Assembly (NCBI RefSeq): GCF_036884655.1 | Contig: NC_088348.1 | Span: forward strand, 23,354,501-23,418,500 | Direction of reading: 5' to 3' | Origin: Musa acuminata AAA Group | Taxonomy: Eukaryota; Streptophyta; Magnoliopsida; Zingiberales; Musaceae | Length of the DNA stretch: 64,000 bases | Made by a program: the position numbers and the translations under genes | Part shown: one piece after another, positions 52,501 to 64,000 of the stretch | How the letters are laid out: each line of letters begins with the position of its first letter | How positions within the stretch are numbered: position 1 is the first letter of the stretch | The notes under the pieces: model-generated | Told to the model about the DNA's origin: nothing | What the model saw: the letters and a program-made list of their open reading frames with translations, nothing else | The model's database searches: none

Positions 52501-55500
52501 TCAGTACTTCGGTCTGCTGTGAGATCTGTTTACGAGCCTAATGAGTATCCATCAAGCATGCAGAGACTTTACCAGTGGACTCCAGATGAATGCATTCCTG
52601 AGTTCTATTGTGATCCTCGAATTTTTACATCTCTTCACTCTGAGATGAGTGACCTGGCATTGCCATCTTGGACAACATCGCCAGAGGATTTTATTTCGAT
52701 ACATCGTGATGCGTTAGAAAGTGATCGTGTATCACGACAAATTCATCATTGGATTGACATCACCTTTGGTTACAAACTCTCAGGCGAAGCATCTGTTGAA
52801 GCCAAGAATGTGATGTTGCCTACTTCTAATCCATCAACACCAAAGTCGACGGGGCGCTTGCAACTTTTTACTAAACCACACCCTATGCGGCGTGGTGTCA
52901 CGCCACATTCTCAGTATCATGGCCTAAAAGAATCATGTTTCAAGTGCCAACTGCAACATGAAGGGAAAGAAATATCTAGCATCACTAATGGATCCTCACA
53001 TTTGGATCCTGAGGAACTTCTTTCAGGAACTAGGTATTTGGACAATCTAGAGACAGCTACTCTATTTTGTGAACAAACACGCCACCTCGATTCTGTTTAT
53101 AATTACCAGGAGGAGTTTCTTGACTATACTTGCTCTTTAAAGTCTCAGCTAAGTGATCTTTCTATCATAGGCACTCTAGAAAAAACTAGCGATACGACTT
53201 CAGTTCCATCCGATTTTGATTTGGGTTGCCTTCTTGAGTGCTTTGAGGCTGATGATAACCTCTCCATGGGCTTTCAAGAGTCTCTCAACTGGAGACAGAA
53301 GTCATCATATTTGGGGGTATGTTCTGATAATTATGCCAAGGACATATTCTCTTATGGTTGCATATTGGCTGAACTTTATTTGAAGAGACCACTTTTTGAT
53401 ACTGTCTCATTTGCTGCATACAAAGAAAGTGGTGTCATGCCACGAGCAATTCAGGAACTGCCTCCTCATGTTGCACTTCTTGTTAAAGCATCTATCCACA
53501 GGGATTGGAGAAGGTATTTTTGATGCCATTCATGAGGATCCTGCCCTGAAACACTAACTCTATATTAGGCTTTCTCAAATAACATGATTCTTACATCTTT
53601 GTGCAAGATATTCTTCCATGGACATGTGATTGTATTTTTGGAAAGCAGTGAAATTATTTAGTTTATGTGACAGAATAGGCAGCTTGAGTTACATTAAAAC
53701 ATTGTCTTTGTCTCAGTGTTACTCTATTTTGTCTTTATGGCTTTACTTTTTTATCCTGTTTTTGATCTTTAGTTATATGCATTAGGAGAACTTAATGCAC
53801 ATGCACTGAACCTTTTCTTTTTCATCAGGAGGCCATCAGCAAAATGCTTTCTCGAGTCACCATACTTTTCTCCATCAGTCAGGTCTGCATTCTTGTTTCT
53901 TGCACCACTTCAGCTTTTGGTTAACAGTGGTTACTGCTTTCAGTATGCTGCTAAACTTGCAAGTGGAGGAGCCCTCAAATCAATGGGGGCGTCTGCTGCA
54001 GAAATGTGTGCCTCTTTCTGCTTACCCCTTATGACATCATCTCTTTCGGATATTGAAACTGAATCAGCTTTGTGTCTACTAAAGGAATTTATAAATTGCT
54101 TGAGTTCTCCTGCTATAAAAGCATTGATTTTGCCCATCATTCAGAAGATTTTACAGGCAGGTCACTACCAATGTGAATATATATATTTTTAAGCTAATTG
54201 CATTACCTGCATGGAACATTATTCATAAAGACAAAATTGTTCCTGTCTAAACATTTGTATGATCATTACAGGCATCACAATATTCTCATCTGAAGGTTTC
54301 TCTCCTTCAGGACTCCTTTGTGAGGGTTTTGTGGAAGCAATTGGGTAAACAAGCATATCTGGAGAAGATGCATTCTTTTGTTATTGCAAATTTAGTCAAT
54401 CCACCTAACAAAGTAACTGCATGTGCTGCATCTGTGGCACTGATTGGTTCAAGCGATGAGCTTGGTTATCCTATCACAATTCATCAGGTCTTTTTCTGCA
54501 TGGGTACCCTATAAGTAGACTTCGTGTGTGTAATAACAGACATTTAAATTACATTTAACTTATGCTTCATCTTCCAGACTATCTTACCACTAATCCATTC
54601 CTTTGGAAAAGGACTCTGTTCTGATGGAATTGATGCTTTGGTTAGAATTGGTACTTCAGTTAATTGGGCTCTCCATTGTCTTTGATTTCATTTTCATTGA
54701 TGATGAGTTGGACTTCTAATCTAGCATGATCAATTTGATTGCCAGGTAGCCTTCTGGGAGAAGCTTTTATCAGCGGACAGCTCTTGCCTTTACTTAGAAA
54801 TATTATTCTCTCATGTATCAATGTTTCACAGATCAATAAGCCTGAACCCATGCGTAGCTGGAATGTGTTAACTCTGATTGATAGTTTTTCTACTTTAGAT
54901 GGTCTCATTACGGTCATGCCAAAAGAGGCCATTCTAAAAGAGCTGATTCAGGTGAGGTGGTTTTCTTGATTTTATTTATTTCTTGTTTTTATTTAACTTT
55001 GTGAAACCTATAAAAATTTGTTGATTGTTCTAATTTGCAGGACAAAGTTTGCCTCCATGTTAGGGTTCTTATGCAGACTCAGTTGGATCTATCTGTGGTT
55101 CAGGTAGTTCCTCTTCTGTTCTCTTTTTTCAGTTTTATGCAATTAGACTAAATTTTTGTCACCAGATGTGTTTTACCACACTAATTTATTGCTCAGTATA
55201 TGGAATCAAGCATAAAGGCATATCTATATTCTTTTTTATCAATGCTATCTTATAATTGCTTGCCAGGTTGCTGCAGCCGCACTAATTTCACTCTGTAAAA
55301 GGCTTGGGCCAGATTTCACCAGCTTGTATGTATTGCCACAACTGAAAATTTTGTTTGATGAGCTGGCCTTTTCCCAATCAGCAACCCCTGGACCTGATGC
55401 ATCTGGAAGGAATGTCAGGATCTCTAAGCAAAAAGTGGAAGAGGACATCCAGATTGAGAGTAGAATGGACCTTGTGTATGTTTAGTTCATATTCTTTTCA

Positions 55501-58500
55501 ACTTCTGCTGCAAGAAATCGCTATTTTCTTTTAGTTTCTAAGTGTCCCATAATCTTGCTGATGTCCTGGGAATATCCTGGTAGGTAAATTATGCATGATT
55601 CTTTTGCAGTTTGCTGCTGTATCCTTTCTTGGCATCTCTTATTGGCATAGAGAAGCTTTGTCAATGCTGTTCTACATGGTTTCTTTTGGAATCTCTTTGT
55701 TTCTAAGTGTCCCATAACCTTGCCAATGTCCTGGTAGCTGAATTATGCACGACTCTTTTGCAGTTTGCTGCTGTATCCTTTCTTGGCATCTCTTATTAGC
55801 ATAGAGAAACTTCGTCAATGCTGTTCTACATGGTTTCTTTTGGAGCAAATTCTTCAAAGATACTACAACTGGAAGGTATCCCTTGAACTGCTGCAAGAAC
55901 TCTTATTTTGATGGGGACAAAGAACAGTGCTTCTATAATGTAGGGAAGCACAGGGGTCCTTTGCAGTTTGTAGTTCACATGTAAATAGGTGTCCTAATAT
56001 TTCCTGTACTTTTCAGTGGGATATTGTGGGCGAAACTCATAGAAGTAGTGGTGAAAGTTTTAGTGCTCAAAGGCTTAGTATTGGCAGAATTTCTTCCTCC
56101 GTCTACAATCCAGCAAAATTACTGCTAAATGATGTTGGCTGGTCTGTACCACAATCTCAAGGAGCTAAAAGTGGCACAAGTCTGTTAAGTTCCAACAAAG
56201 ATATGAATGAGTTTCCATATACTGAAAAGTTTAAGCTCTCTGAGCAGCATTATGGTACCACAGATCTCAAGAATCATATGCCATGGTTTTGGTTCCCTAG
56301 TCCTGATGCTAGCTCAGATGCGCCTGATTTTCTTGGTCGCAGTGGAAGCTTGAAAGATGAACCACCTTGGAAGATCAAAGCATCGGTTCTTTACTCAGCC
56401 CGTGCACACCCTGGAGCAGTGAGATCAATAGCTGTTTGTCATGACGAATGTACATTTTATACTGGAGGTGTTGGTCCTGGATTCAAGGGTAGTGTTCAGA
56501 AGTGGGAATTAGCAAGAATGAATTGCATATCGGGCTATTATGGCCATGATGAGGTTAATTTCTGCCAAGGATTCTTTCTGATCCTGATATTTCAATATTT
56601 TGAAGCAACAACTTTTTTAATAGTATTTTCATTCTTTTGATTAATTATAGGTGATTCCTCTTAGTTACATCATGCGGATATCTTCTGTGTTTAAGATTTA
56701 TGTGCAAGAAAAAAACCTCTTGTTCAGTTTTATGGATCAATGAATTTTTTGATACTTTTTTTAGATCCTCTGTACTCAGTGATTGCTGCTCATTAAATGA
56801 TCTGAAATAGTTTTAATTTGTGATGGACTTTATAGAAAGTTGTTGGATATGCAGAAGTTGCTCATCACAAACTCTACAGTCTTTATCCCTTTCTTTTTCT
56901 TGAGAAGAGACAGGAAGCCTGTTGTTCTCGTTTCATAAAGAGTACAAGGATGGCAAGAGAAAAAGCAGGCTACAGAGAAGTAACAGAAAGCGACAGAATG
57001 ATGAATATCAAGGAAGAAACTACAGAAGAAGAATAGGTTCTAGGAAATAGAAATCGTTTGAAGTCATGTAACTGCCTGTGTCTGAATGAAGTTTTTGACT
57101 CCTTTGGAAAATTCTCTTGATTCTATCTTTCCATAGTTTCCAACATATGATGGCGAAAAACCATGCTGGCCAAACCCCACTTCATTCTTTTACGACTATA
57201 TATGTTTCAAGTCTTTGTTTTTCTCATCCAGTCATTCATTCATACATTCCAAACTTTAGTAATAACTGTGGGCAACTCAGAAAAATTATTCTGAATTAGT
57301 AGCATAAGTACACATCAGAAGAATGTGATGTGTTTTTATAATATGCCTGCAGATGTCGCATGTCACAATATATCCACCGTTCCTTCATAACAAGGACTAG
57401 AACTGAATGGATTCTCTTTTTTAATGCTAGTCATGTGAATAACCTGGCTTTATTTACATGTATTTTTGTCTAGTTTGCTAATGTTTTCTACTTCCTATTG
57501 ATTTCCATGTTACATAGATGCTCCTATGTACAATTTGGAGGATGATATTCTCATTATACTAAAGATTAGGGTGCTTTACTTGTTTTAATTTTTGTTGCTG
57601 ATTTCTAATCTGAGGTGCTGCATGAAAATCTGTAATCCTTGGCTTCAACAATTCATTTCTCACATAGTACGTCTTCTAGCAGTTTGCTCCCGCTCCGTGT
57701 TCTTGCTTAACTCTCATCATTGTTTCCTTGATGATAAATAATGTTTGAAAACACTTTTAAATTATTCCTACTTATCAATGGTTGATAGTTGCTGGTAAAA
57801 TTTTTTGAATATCTTGGTATCCTTGTTAACATTTGTCTGACTTGTGGTTTTGGACTGTAGTCACTGTCCTATTTTTTTCTTGGCATGTGAATGGAACTGC
57901 ATTTTCATGACCATATACTTTTCTAAGTGAAATTTTTTTCTGCTATGCTTTTCTAATTAAAAAGGCTTTATACCTTGTAGGTTGTAAATGACATATGTAC
58001 ATTGTCTGTAAGTGGAAGGATAGCTTCTTGTGATGGTACCATTCATGTATGGAACGGTGATACTGGAAAATTAATATCAGCATATGCCGAATCATCAATA
58101 AGCTTCCCGTTGCCAACTGCCAATAAGGTGGCTATAGAGCAAAGCAACATGCTTATAGCCAATGAACTCACTGGTGGCATACTGTCTAATGCATTCAGTG
58201 GTAGTTTGTACACCTGCATGCATTACTTAGACTCGGTAAACAAACTTGTTGCTGGCATGGGAAACGGTTCAGTCAGGTAATCTAGATGCCATCTGCCATG
58301 TTTGAATAGTATAATATTACATGAATTTAATTTTTCTTACTTTCTTAATTCTTTGAGGAGAGTCTTACCTCATATCTTTTTCTTTAGTTGATTTTTGTTA
58401 CACATTTTTTTCAGTTGGTTCAGAAAGAGTTGTGATGGGAACCAAATTAACTGTAAGAAGCTACTAGCATACAACATATGGACTCGTTCTTATCTTATTT

Positions 58501-60679
58501 AATGTAACATGAATGTTCAGACAAAAGTTCGCAACTTTTAGATGCAGCCTTTTTTATTAAGTTATGACTAAGGTGGGATGCATAGCTTTTGTCTGTTTAT
58601 TTTTGTTTATGGTAGCTCTCCAGAAATCTGAGGTAATTAAAAAATATGTTTCTTTGACAACCAATTTTCTTGTATTTTCCAACTGGAACTAGTGTATCTG
58701 AAGTTTTTACCTAAAATTCTTCTCTACTTCATATCTCCTTCTTGATTCCAAAGTATCAAATGACATCTAAGGTTTGCTTTCTGATCTTGGTTTAGTATGT
58801 ATGAAAGAACTCCTTACTCGAATGTGGCAGTTTTAGCCTTAATTGTTCATTAAATGGGATAATGTATCACGGTGTGGCTTATATTGATATCAAGCAGCAG
58901 GACATTCTGTGCAGGTTTATTGATGTTTTGCAAGACCGCAAACTGCAACTATGGAAGACTGATGCTGCTGAATATTCTTTTTCATCTCTTGTGTCAGCCA
59001 TTTGCTCTTGTGGTTCTGAAAACAGTCAAGCAGATGGAGGCTCAAGTCTCCCCTCCTGGATTGCAACTGGTCTGAGTTCAGGTCATTGTAGGTTGCTTGA
59101 TGTGAGGTGTGGCAACATAATTGCCCGTTGGAGGGCACATGATGGTTATATTACGAAGGTACTCTGCATAAAATACTTAAACCAGAGGTTTTTCATATTA
59201 TATTTCTGATATTGATACCCTTTGATCTATTCAGTTGGCTGCACCAGAAGATTATCTGCTTGTATCCAGCTCATTTGACAGAAGTTTGCGGGTTTGGGAC
59301 CTAAGAGGGTGCTAAATTTATGCTTTTATTACTCTTTTTAGTCATATAAGTAGTTTCCATGATATATAATTAAAACTTGCCAAAGAATTGGAGAAGTACA
59401 CAGATGATGATAAAGATAAATCAGAGTTCAAGTTTTTTTTCCTTAACAAAGATTCACTTAATATATTGCATTTCCTGTGTACAATTTTTAGATGTTATTA
59501 AAGATATAATCATTGTACAGATGTTATATACTTGTATTGTTTGATAACACTATGTTACATTCATTGGATGATATATGAGATTAATCCACAATATGGGTGC
59601 AACTTTAGAAAACAACAAATGCATGATACTTGACTATCTTCCTTTTAAAAGATGTGCTAATCTTTCCTTGGGAAATACTCCCAAACTTGATTCCTCATGA
59701 AGCACAAACCCTATATGGTGTATGAATTATTCCTCCAAATTGAATTTAATTAATTTAGTACTGAGTTTATTTGAGGTTTAAGAAGAAAATAAGACCTTGA
59801 GTAGTTTCAACTGTTAGCTGCTAGTTTTATTCTCTGATAAATCCAATGGTTTCCTAATTCTTAAGAGAAAATTCTATTATGCAAATTGCATCGCAAGTGG
59901 CAAAAGCACTAAAAAGATGGCATCATATTTTGAATTTTGACATTTGGTGTTAAATTGAAGCAATATGATTCTTTAGCTGATACTGTTCTTCATGGGTATC
60001 CATGGCAGGAGCCTAGCCTCTCAGTTAAATGTATTTCGAGTCCATTCAGATGCCATCACTAGCTTTGCGATGTGGTCTCAAGATGTGATCTCAATTTCCA
60101 GAAATAAAATTGCTCTGACGTCTCTTTCTACATCGGCAGATCAAGTATGCTTTACATGTTTATTATCCTTTTCTTAGAAGATTTTTGTAAAAAAAATATT
60201 TATTATCCTCGTCTCAAGAGATTTTTCATGAATCTAGTTATACTGAGTTAATGGTAGTAGTTGGTCTTTGTATGCTGTACGTGAACCATTAATTTTGCTC
60301 TTTACCATTTAGAAGTTACTAATGATGTTTGATGTCGTGCACACGTGATTTATTGCCAACTAGTTTCTGTTTCATTTGAGCTCACTGTGAAGATCCTAAT
60401 TCCACTAAAATTTTGAACTCTGATGTTCTGAAAGACTCTATTTGTCAACTTTGCCATACCTCCTTGGTATCGTTTCCATACCGTTCCTCGCTTTCTGTCA
60501 TCCTGGTTGGGTTGTACCTTTTGCAGCAGGGTGGACGGTACCAACTTTCGCCTCAGACATTGTATTCTGCCGATAGAGGAACAAGAAGCCAATCGGTTCT
60601 CTCCACGATAAGCATTCTTCCTTTCTCGAGGTTGTTTCTTGTTGGAACAGAAGATGGTTTTCTGAAGGTCTGCTGCTAG
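49509..60679 (+). CDS. GFS12: GFS12-like pseudokinase-BEACH-WD40 protein, multi-exon
   Basis: Exons I can join: 49509-49637, 51198-51269, 51351-51421, 51521-53513, 53829-54156, 54272-54487, 54578-54650, 54746-54951, 55041-55103, 55267-55475, 55764-55875, 56017-56553, 57981-58276, 58915-59158, 59235-59308, 60009-60144 and 60527 (or 60530)-60679. Phases agree from 51198 on. One or more exons between 49638 and 51197 are unresolved (50210-50295 is a candidate). The order is a Cys-containing N-terminus (CFECLERQ), a kinase-like domain (HPNIFPVLG; HGNISPSS replaces HRDxKPxN at 51997), a BEACH domain (NYEYLLLLNKLAGRRW, MPWVIDFS, CIPEFYCDPRIF; about 52200-52790), a helical middle, and WD40 repeats (TIHVWNGDTGK, RSLRVWDLRG). 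The order matches Arabidopsis GFS12, a BEACH protein tied to vacuolar protein sorting. A catalytic kinase role is unlikely. Confidence 0.9.
55534..55845 (+). repeat. Tandem duplication of an exon and its acceptor in the GFS12-like gene
   Basis: Unit 1 (55534-55698) and unit 2 (55699 to about 55845) share TTTCTAAGTGTCCCATAA, the TTTTGCAG acceptor and the coding start LLLYPFLASLI. Only unit 2 continues into a complete exon (55764-55875, LLEQILQRYYNWK, with a GTATCC donor). Unit 1 runs into an in-frame TAA soon after its copy of WFLLE. Confidence 0.88.
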
Positions 60680-61800
60680 ATAAAGAGTTAATCAAGTAGC
60701 AGGGCAGTGATCTACCAAACCCGTGAGCTTCTCGGTGGCTTGTAAGCATTCTCTGCCAACCTATTGTACAGTTTGTGCATCGGATGTGTTGCATATTTTT
60801 CATGATAGCAAAATAACGATACCTTGTAGATCTAACGTCCTCTTTTTATGTACATTTAATCTATTATTTAGATAGATAAGAGTGAACAAATTTGAATTAT
60901 TTTTCCCTGCAAAATCGGTGGTTACTGAAACCTACGAGGTTCGTTGCACTGTAAGATGGAACATGAGGCTGATAGCTGGGTTCTGGCGTCCAAAGCTCAC
61001 ATCACCAGCGGCTTGGTCTCAAGAATTAAAATCTCCAGATCACATCGGCAACGGCCTGGTCATAAGTGTTCTTTTTTTTTGGTCTTAGGGTTTAATAACT
61101 CAGGCAATGGACATGTATCGATCATTGACAGAACCGTTTTGTGTCTAATTTGTATTTGTATCGATCATTGCAACAGTTTGCAATACTCTCTTATTTTCTT
61201 TGATTTATTTGTTGAAGTTTTTGCGGACATTATAGCTCTACAGTAACTTAAACTTTGATGTGGGGTTGATCGAATTGTATTGATTTTCATTACTATTTAT
61301 GGATCTCTTTAATGAAGGAAAATATATTTTGACATTTATTATCTTCTTCTAAGTAGTCTCTAAATGATCCTTCAAGTATATAAAGCTCTTTTATTAGATA
61401 ATTAAGAAAAATATGATACTCGATTTCACCTAATTCTTTCAAAAGTTGAGGTCATGTTTACATAGTTTCCCTTGCCTCCCTGAGTTGGCTACTAAAATTT
61501 ATCTTCTTTTTGTCTCGAAATTTTGAAATGTAAAAAATGTTATCCTGAAAGAGAAATATTATCTTAACATAGATTTAGTTATCTCTTTGGGATTGTACCA
61601 ATTACTTCATCATTTTTACCGTCTAATCCTCTAAGCAAAAAAACTACATCATCACATGCTACCTACTCGGTCCCTTGATCGAGCATCATCATATTAAACC
61701 AACCTACTTTGGACTATTTTGATAAGAAGCATTTTAAAACAAGCCTAATGAAGTGCTGTGTTGTAACCATTGCTCTTCTATCTTATCTTAGTACTTAGGA
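60680..61800. other. 3' UTR and downstream region of the GFS12-like gene
   Basis: The 3' UTR probably extends to about 60800-60900. Beyond it I see no gene; the sequence is AT-rich and plain. Confidence 0.5.
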
Positions 61801-64000
61801 GTTTGTTATTGTATTCTCCACTATCTCAACCCCCTTTCATGACCATTGTGTTCTTCATGAGAGCAAGTGATCGATGATTATTCAGAAGTTCCACCTTTGT
61901 GATACCATAAAGCTCTCTCATGCCCACACACTATCATTCACCACCTTGCATCCATGCCCCTTCTTTTCTCTTCCAGCATCAAATCAACAGATTCAACACT
62001 ACAACATCATGACACTTCCTCTTAGTCTAGCTTCATTCTATCCGATGGTTGATTCTAGATAGCTAAGTTCCTCTACATTCACCATTGATTTCATATCCAT
62101 TTCGACCACCTGCTTTAACACCTCTATCAAGTAGTTCGTTTCTGATGGAAATATAGATTGCACCTTGTATGCATGGTCTCCACTCATATTATAGGGCTTA
62201 TGTTTGTTGCATCTTTAGTAGTAATCATTCACTCACCCGCCCTTGTCCACTGATTGTGTGGGGTTTCTTCAAGCAAATATGAACTCTAGAGAAGTCTCTC
62301 ACAAGACTTGCTAGTGCACACTTGGAAGATCTCATCTAGTAGCTCTGATCATACCTTCATATGATCAAGTCCCTAACAAGACTTACTAGTACGCACTTAG
62401 AAAATCTTCCTTTGTGATATTGCACTTCTATTTATTGAAATTTGATGAATGCATAGAAAATCTCCATTGTGGTACCATGGAATTCACTTTTTGAGTTCAT
62501 AGCTCTTCTTTCTATTGTATTGCTCACCAAAATAGAGCTCCCAACAACTCCAATCATCCCTTGGGATGATTAAGTCTCTTGTGAGACATATTGATGCATC
62601 ACATCGCCTTTAACTATTCCACCATGATCCACTACTCTGTGTTGCCTCCCTCCATTGCTCTTTGATCTTAGTGTTAGAATCTTGGACTGAAACCTTTCAT
62701 GTATGGCCTTTTCTAACAAGTTTTAGGCCATCTATACTTCTGATTATGTTCACTTTTCTGACAATCGACATTTGTCCACCCGATCAGTCTCTACAGTATT
62801 AGGTCATTCACAAATGAAGTGTAGCTCTAGGGTGGTCCATTGCCTGACATCTCGCAAAGTTTTACTTCACTAAAATTGGTGTGTCCATTTGAATCTTGGG
62901 CCTTTGCTCCTAACAAAGTTTAACTATTAGTAACACTTCGATAACTCAAATAGTAGTACTTTGACATATTCTTCAAAAATATCTTTTCTCTGGCCTTTTA
63001 CCATACGCTAAGGATATCAAACTCCAACTTTATTACTGTTAGTTGAGTCAAGTCTCCTACCTTGGTGCCTTTGTCAATCATATTATCTAAATTAGGTATA
63101 TGTGTCTCGAAGCTTTCTTTAGACTTGCTCCGTCGAAATAATGAAACTTTAGGAATGTCATGGTTCTTCTCTAGCATCTGTAAGTGACATGTCCCTTTAT
63201 ATGATTTGGATTCTTTAACAAGTCCAACCCAAGTTGATTCACTCAATCTATATTGAGATAATAATGGTCTATGCATCCATTATTGCACAAGTTAATCTTC
63301 TGTTGAGCCTAATGTACTCTTCATTAGCTAAATTGCCTGTTTGTCTTATGATCTTATGATGACTCGTAATATACTCAATTTCGACATTCTTTGAGATTTA
63401 TGAAGTCCACCTTTAGGTATCTCCTTAATATGTGTGGTCTATTGCACATGAATCATCCATCGAAAATATGAGGCTTATCTCTAAAGACTTATCATATTAG
63501 AGAAACTTTTCTCCTTACGTCTCTTTGAAGTTTCAAAAACCAGCATCTCTAAAATACTCCATCTTATAAATAACATAAAGTATTACCATTACAAATGCAC
63601 TTGCTAGATCGTGTAACATTTTGTTAATACAATCCTTTGCTATGCCAATAAGGCATAGCAATGTGTTGAACCTTGTAGTTTAGAGTCTTATATATGCATC
63701 CTTGTCCATCATGTAGACGAGAAAATACTCATACTCTAAGCATCAAGTTTCAGTCACCTTGGAATGACTTCAAGCACCCATAATCCACACACAAACCATC
63801 TTATAATAAATTCTTCAAGTCGACAATTTCTCTCATCTCCATGAGCCTTTGCACAAACTCTTTCGATCATAGATAAACTCATTCACGATTTGCACGATCT
63901 CCTCACCCATAGTCCACACACAAACCATCTTATAATAAATTCTTCAAGTCGACAATTTCTCTCATTTCCATGAGCCTTTGCACAAACTCTTTCGATCATA
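61801..64000. repeat. Unidentified repeat-like region with tandem repeats at the window end
   Basis: No coding region is seen. The text is rich in recurring phrases. A diverged pair AAGTCTCTCACAAGACTTGCTAGTGC / AAGTCCCTAACAAGACTTACTAGTAC lies at about 62293 and 62366. A 129-bp unit (CCACACACAAACCATCTTATAATAAATTC...) is repeated from about 63781 and again from 63910 to the window edge. It looks like a decayed transposon or satellite-like sequence of unknown class. Confidence 0.55.

Overview
The window reads as nuclear DNA of a flowering plant. Coding regions are split by GT-AG introns, introns and spacers are AT-rich, microsatellites are frequent, and several LTR retrotransposons are present. 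Two genes (the GA2ox and the SDR) have very GC-rich exons, as is common in monocots. A banana-like (Musaceae) monocot is my guess, but that is inference from style and not a database match.

Left third (1-16307): a retrotransposon graveyard. A non-autonomous, gag-only copia-type element (1269-7399, paired ~1.58-kb LTRs, PBS, PPT and a perfect CAACT target-site duplication) sits inside the LTR of a related element in the opposite orientation (967-8537). A third LTR fragment lies at 1-384. Next come a tandem pair of ~290-bp non-coding units (8538-9140) and a decayed minus-strand Ty3/gypsy chromovirus-like element (9140-16307) whose pol carries a ~1-kb internal tandem duplication.

17055-21480 (minus): a calreticulin gene that keeps its introns and signal peptide. 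It has stop codons, frameshifts, an internal deletion and no HDEL, so it is a duplicated (non-processed) pseudogene. 21981-27486 (plus): a decayed Ty1/copia element with ~440-bp LTRs.

Right part, intact genes: a universal stress protein (28285-31238, minus, 4 exons, 162 aa); a SHAGGY/GSK3-like kinase (33631-37643, plus, 12 coding exons, 409 aa); a C19-type gibberellin 2-oxidase (39049-42812, minus, 3 exons, 357 aa); a short-chain dehydrogenase of the ABA2/momilactone-synthase-like group (46257-47122, minus, 2 exons, 263 aa); and a GFS12-like pseudokinase-BEACH-WD40 protein (49509-60679, plus, at least 17 exons). The GFS12-like gene contains a duplicated non-functional exon copy, a GC-AG intron and a NAGNAG acceptor. 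The window ends in repeat-like sequence with a 129-bp tandem repeat.

The genes do not form an operon-like unit. GSK3-like kinases act in brassinosteroid signalling and GA2ox inactivates gibberellins, while the SDR may act on a terpenoid or hormone precursor. Their adjacency is probably ordinary gene order. I found no CRISPR array, no recognisable endogenous pararetrovirus and no convincing tRNA or rRNA gene.
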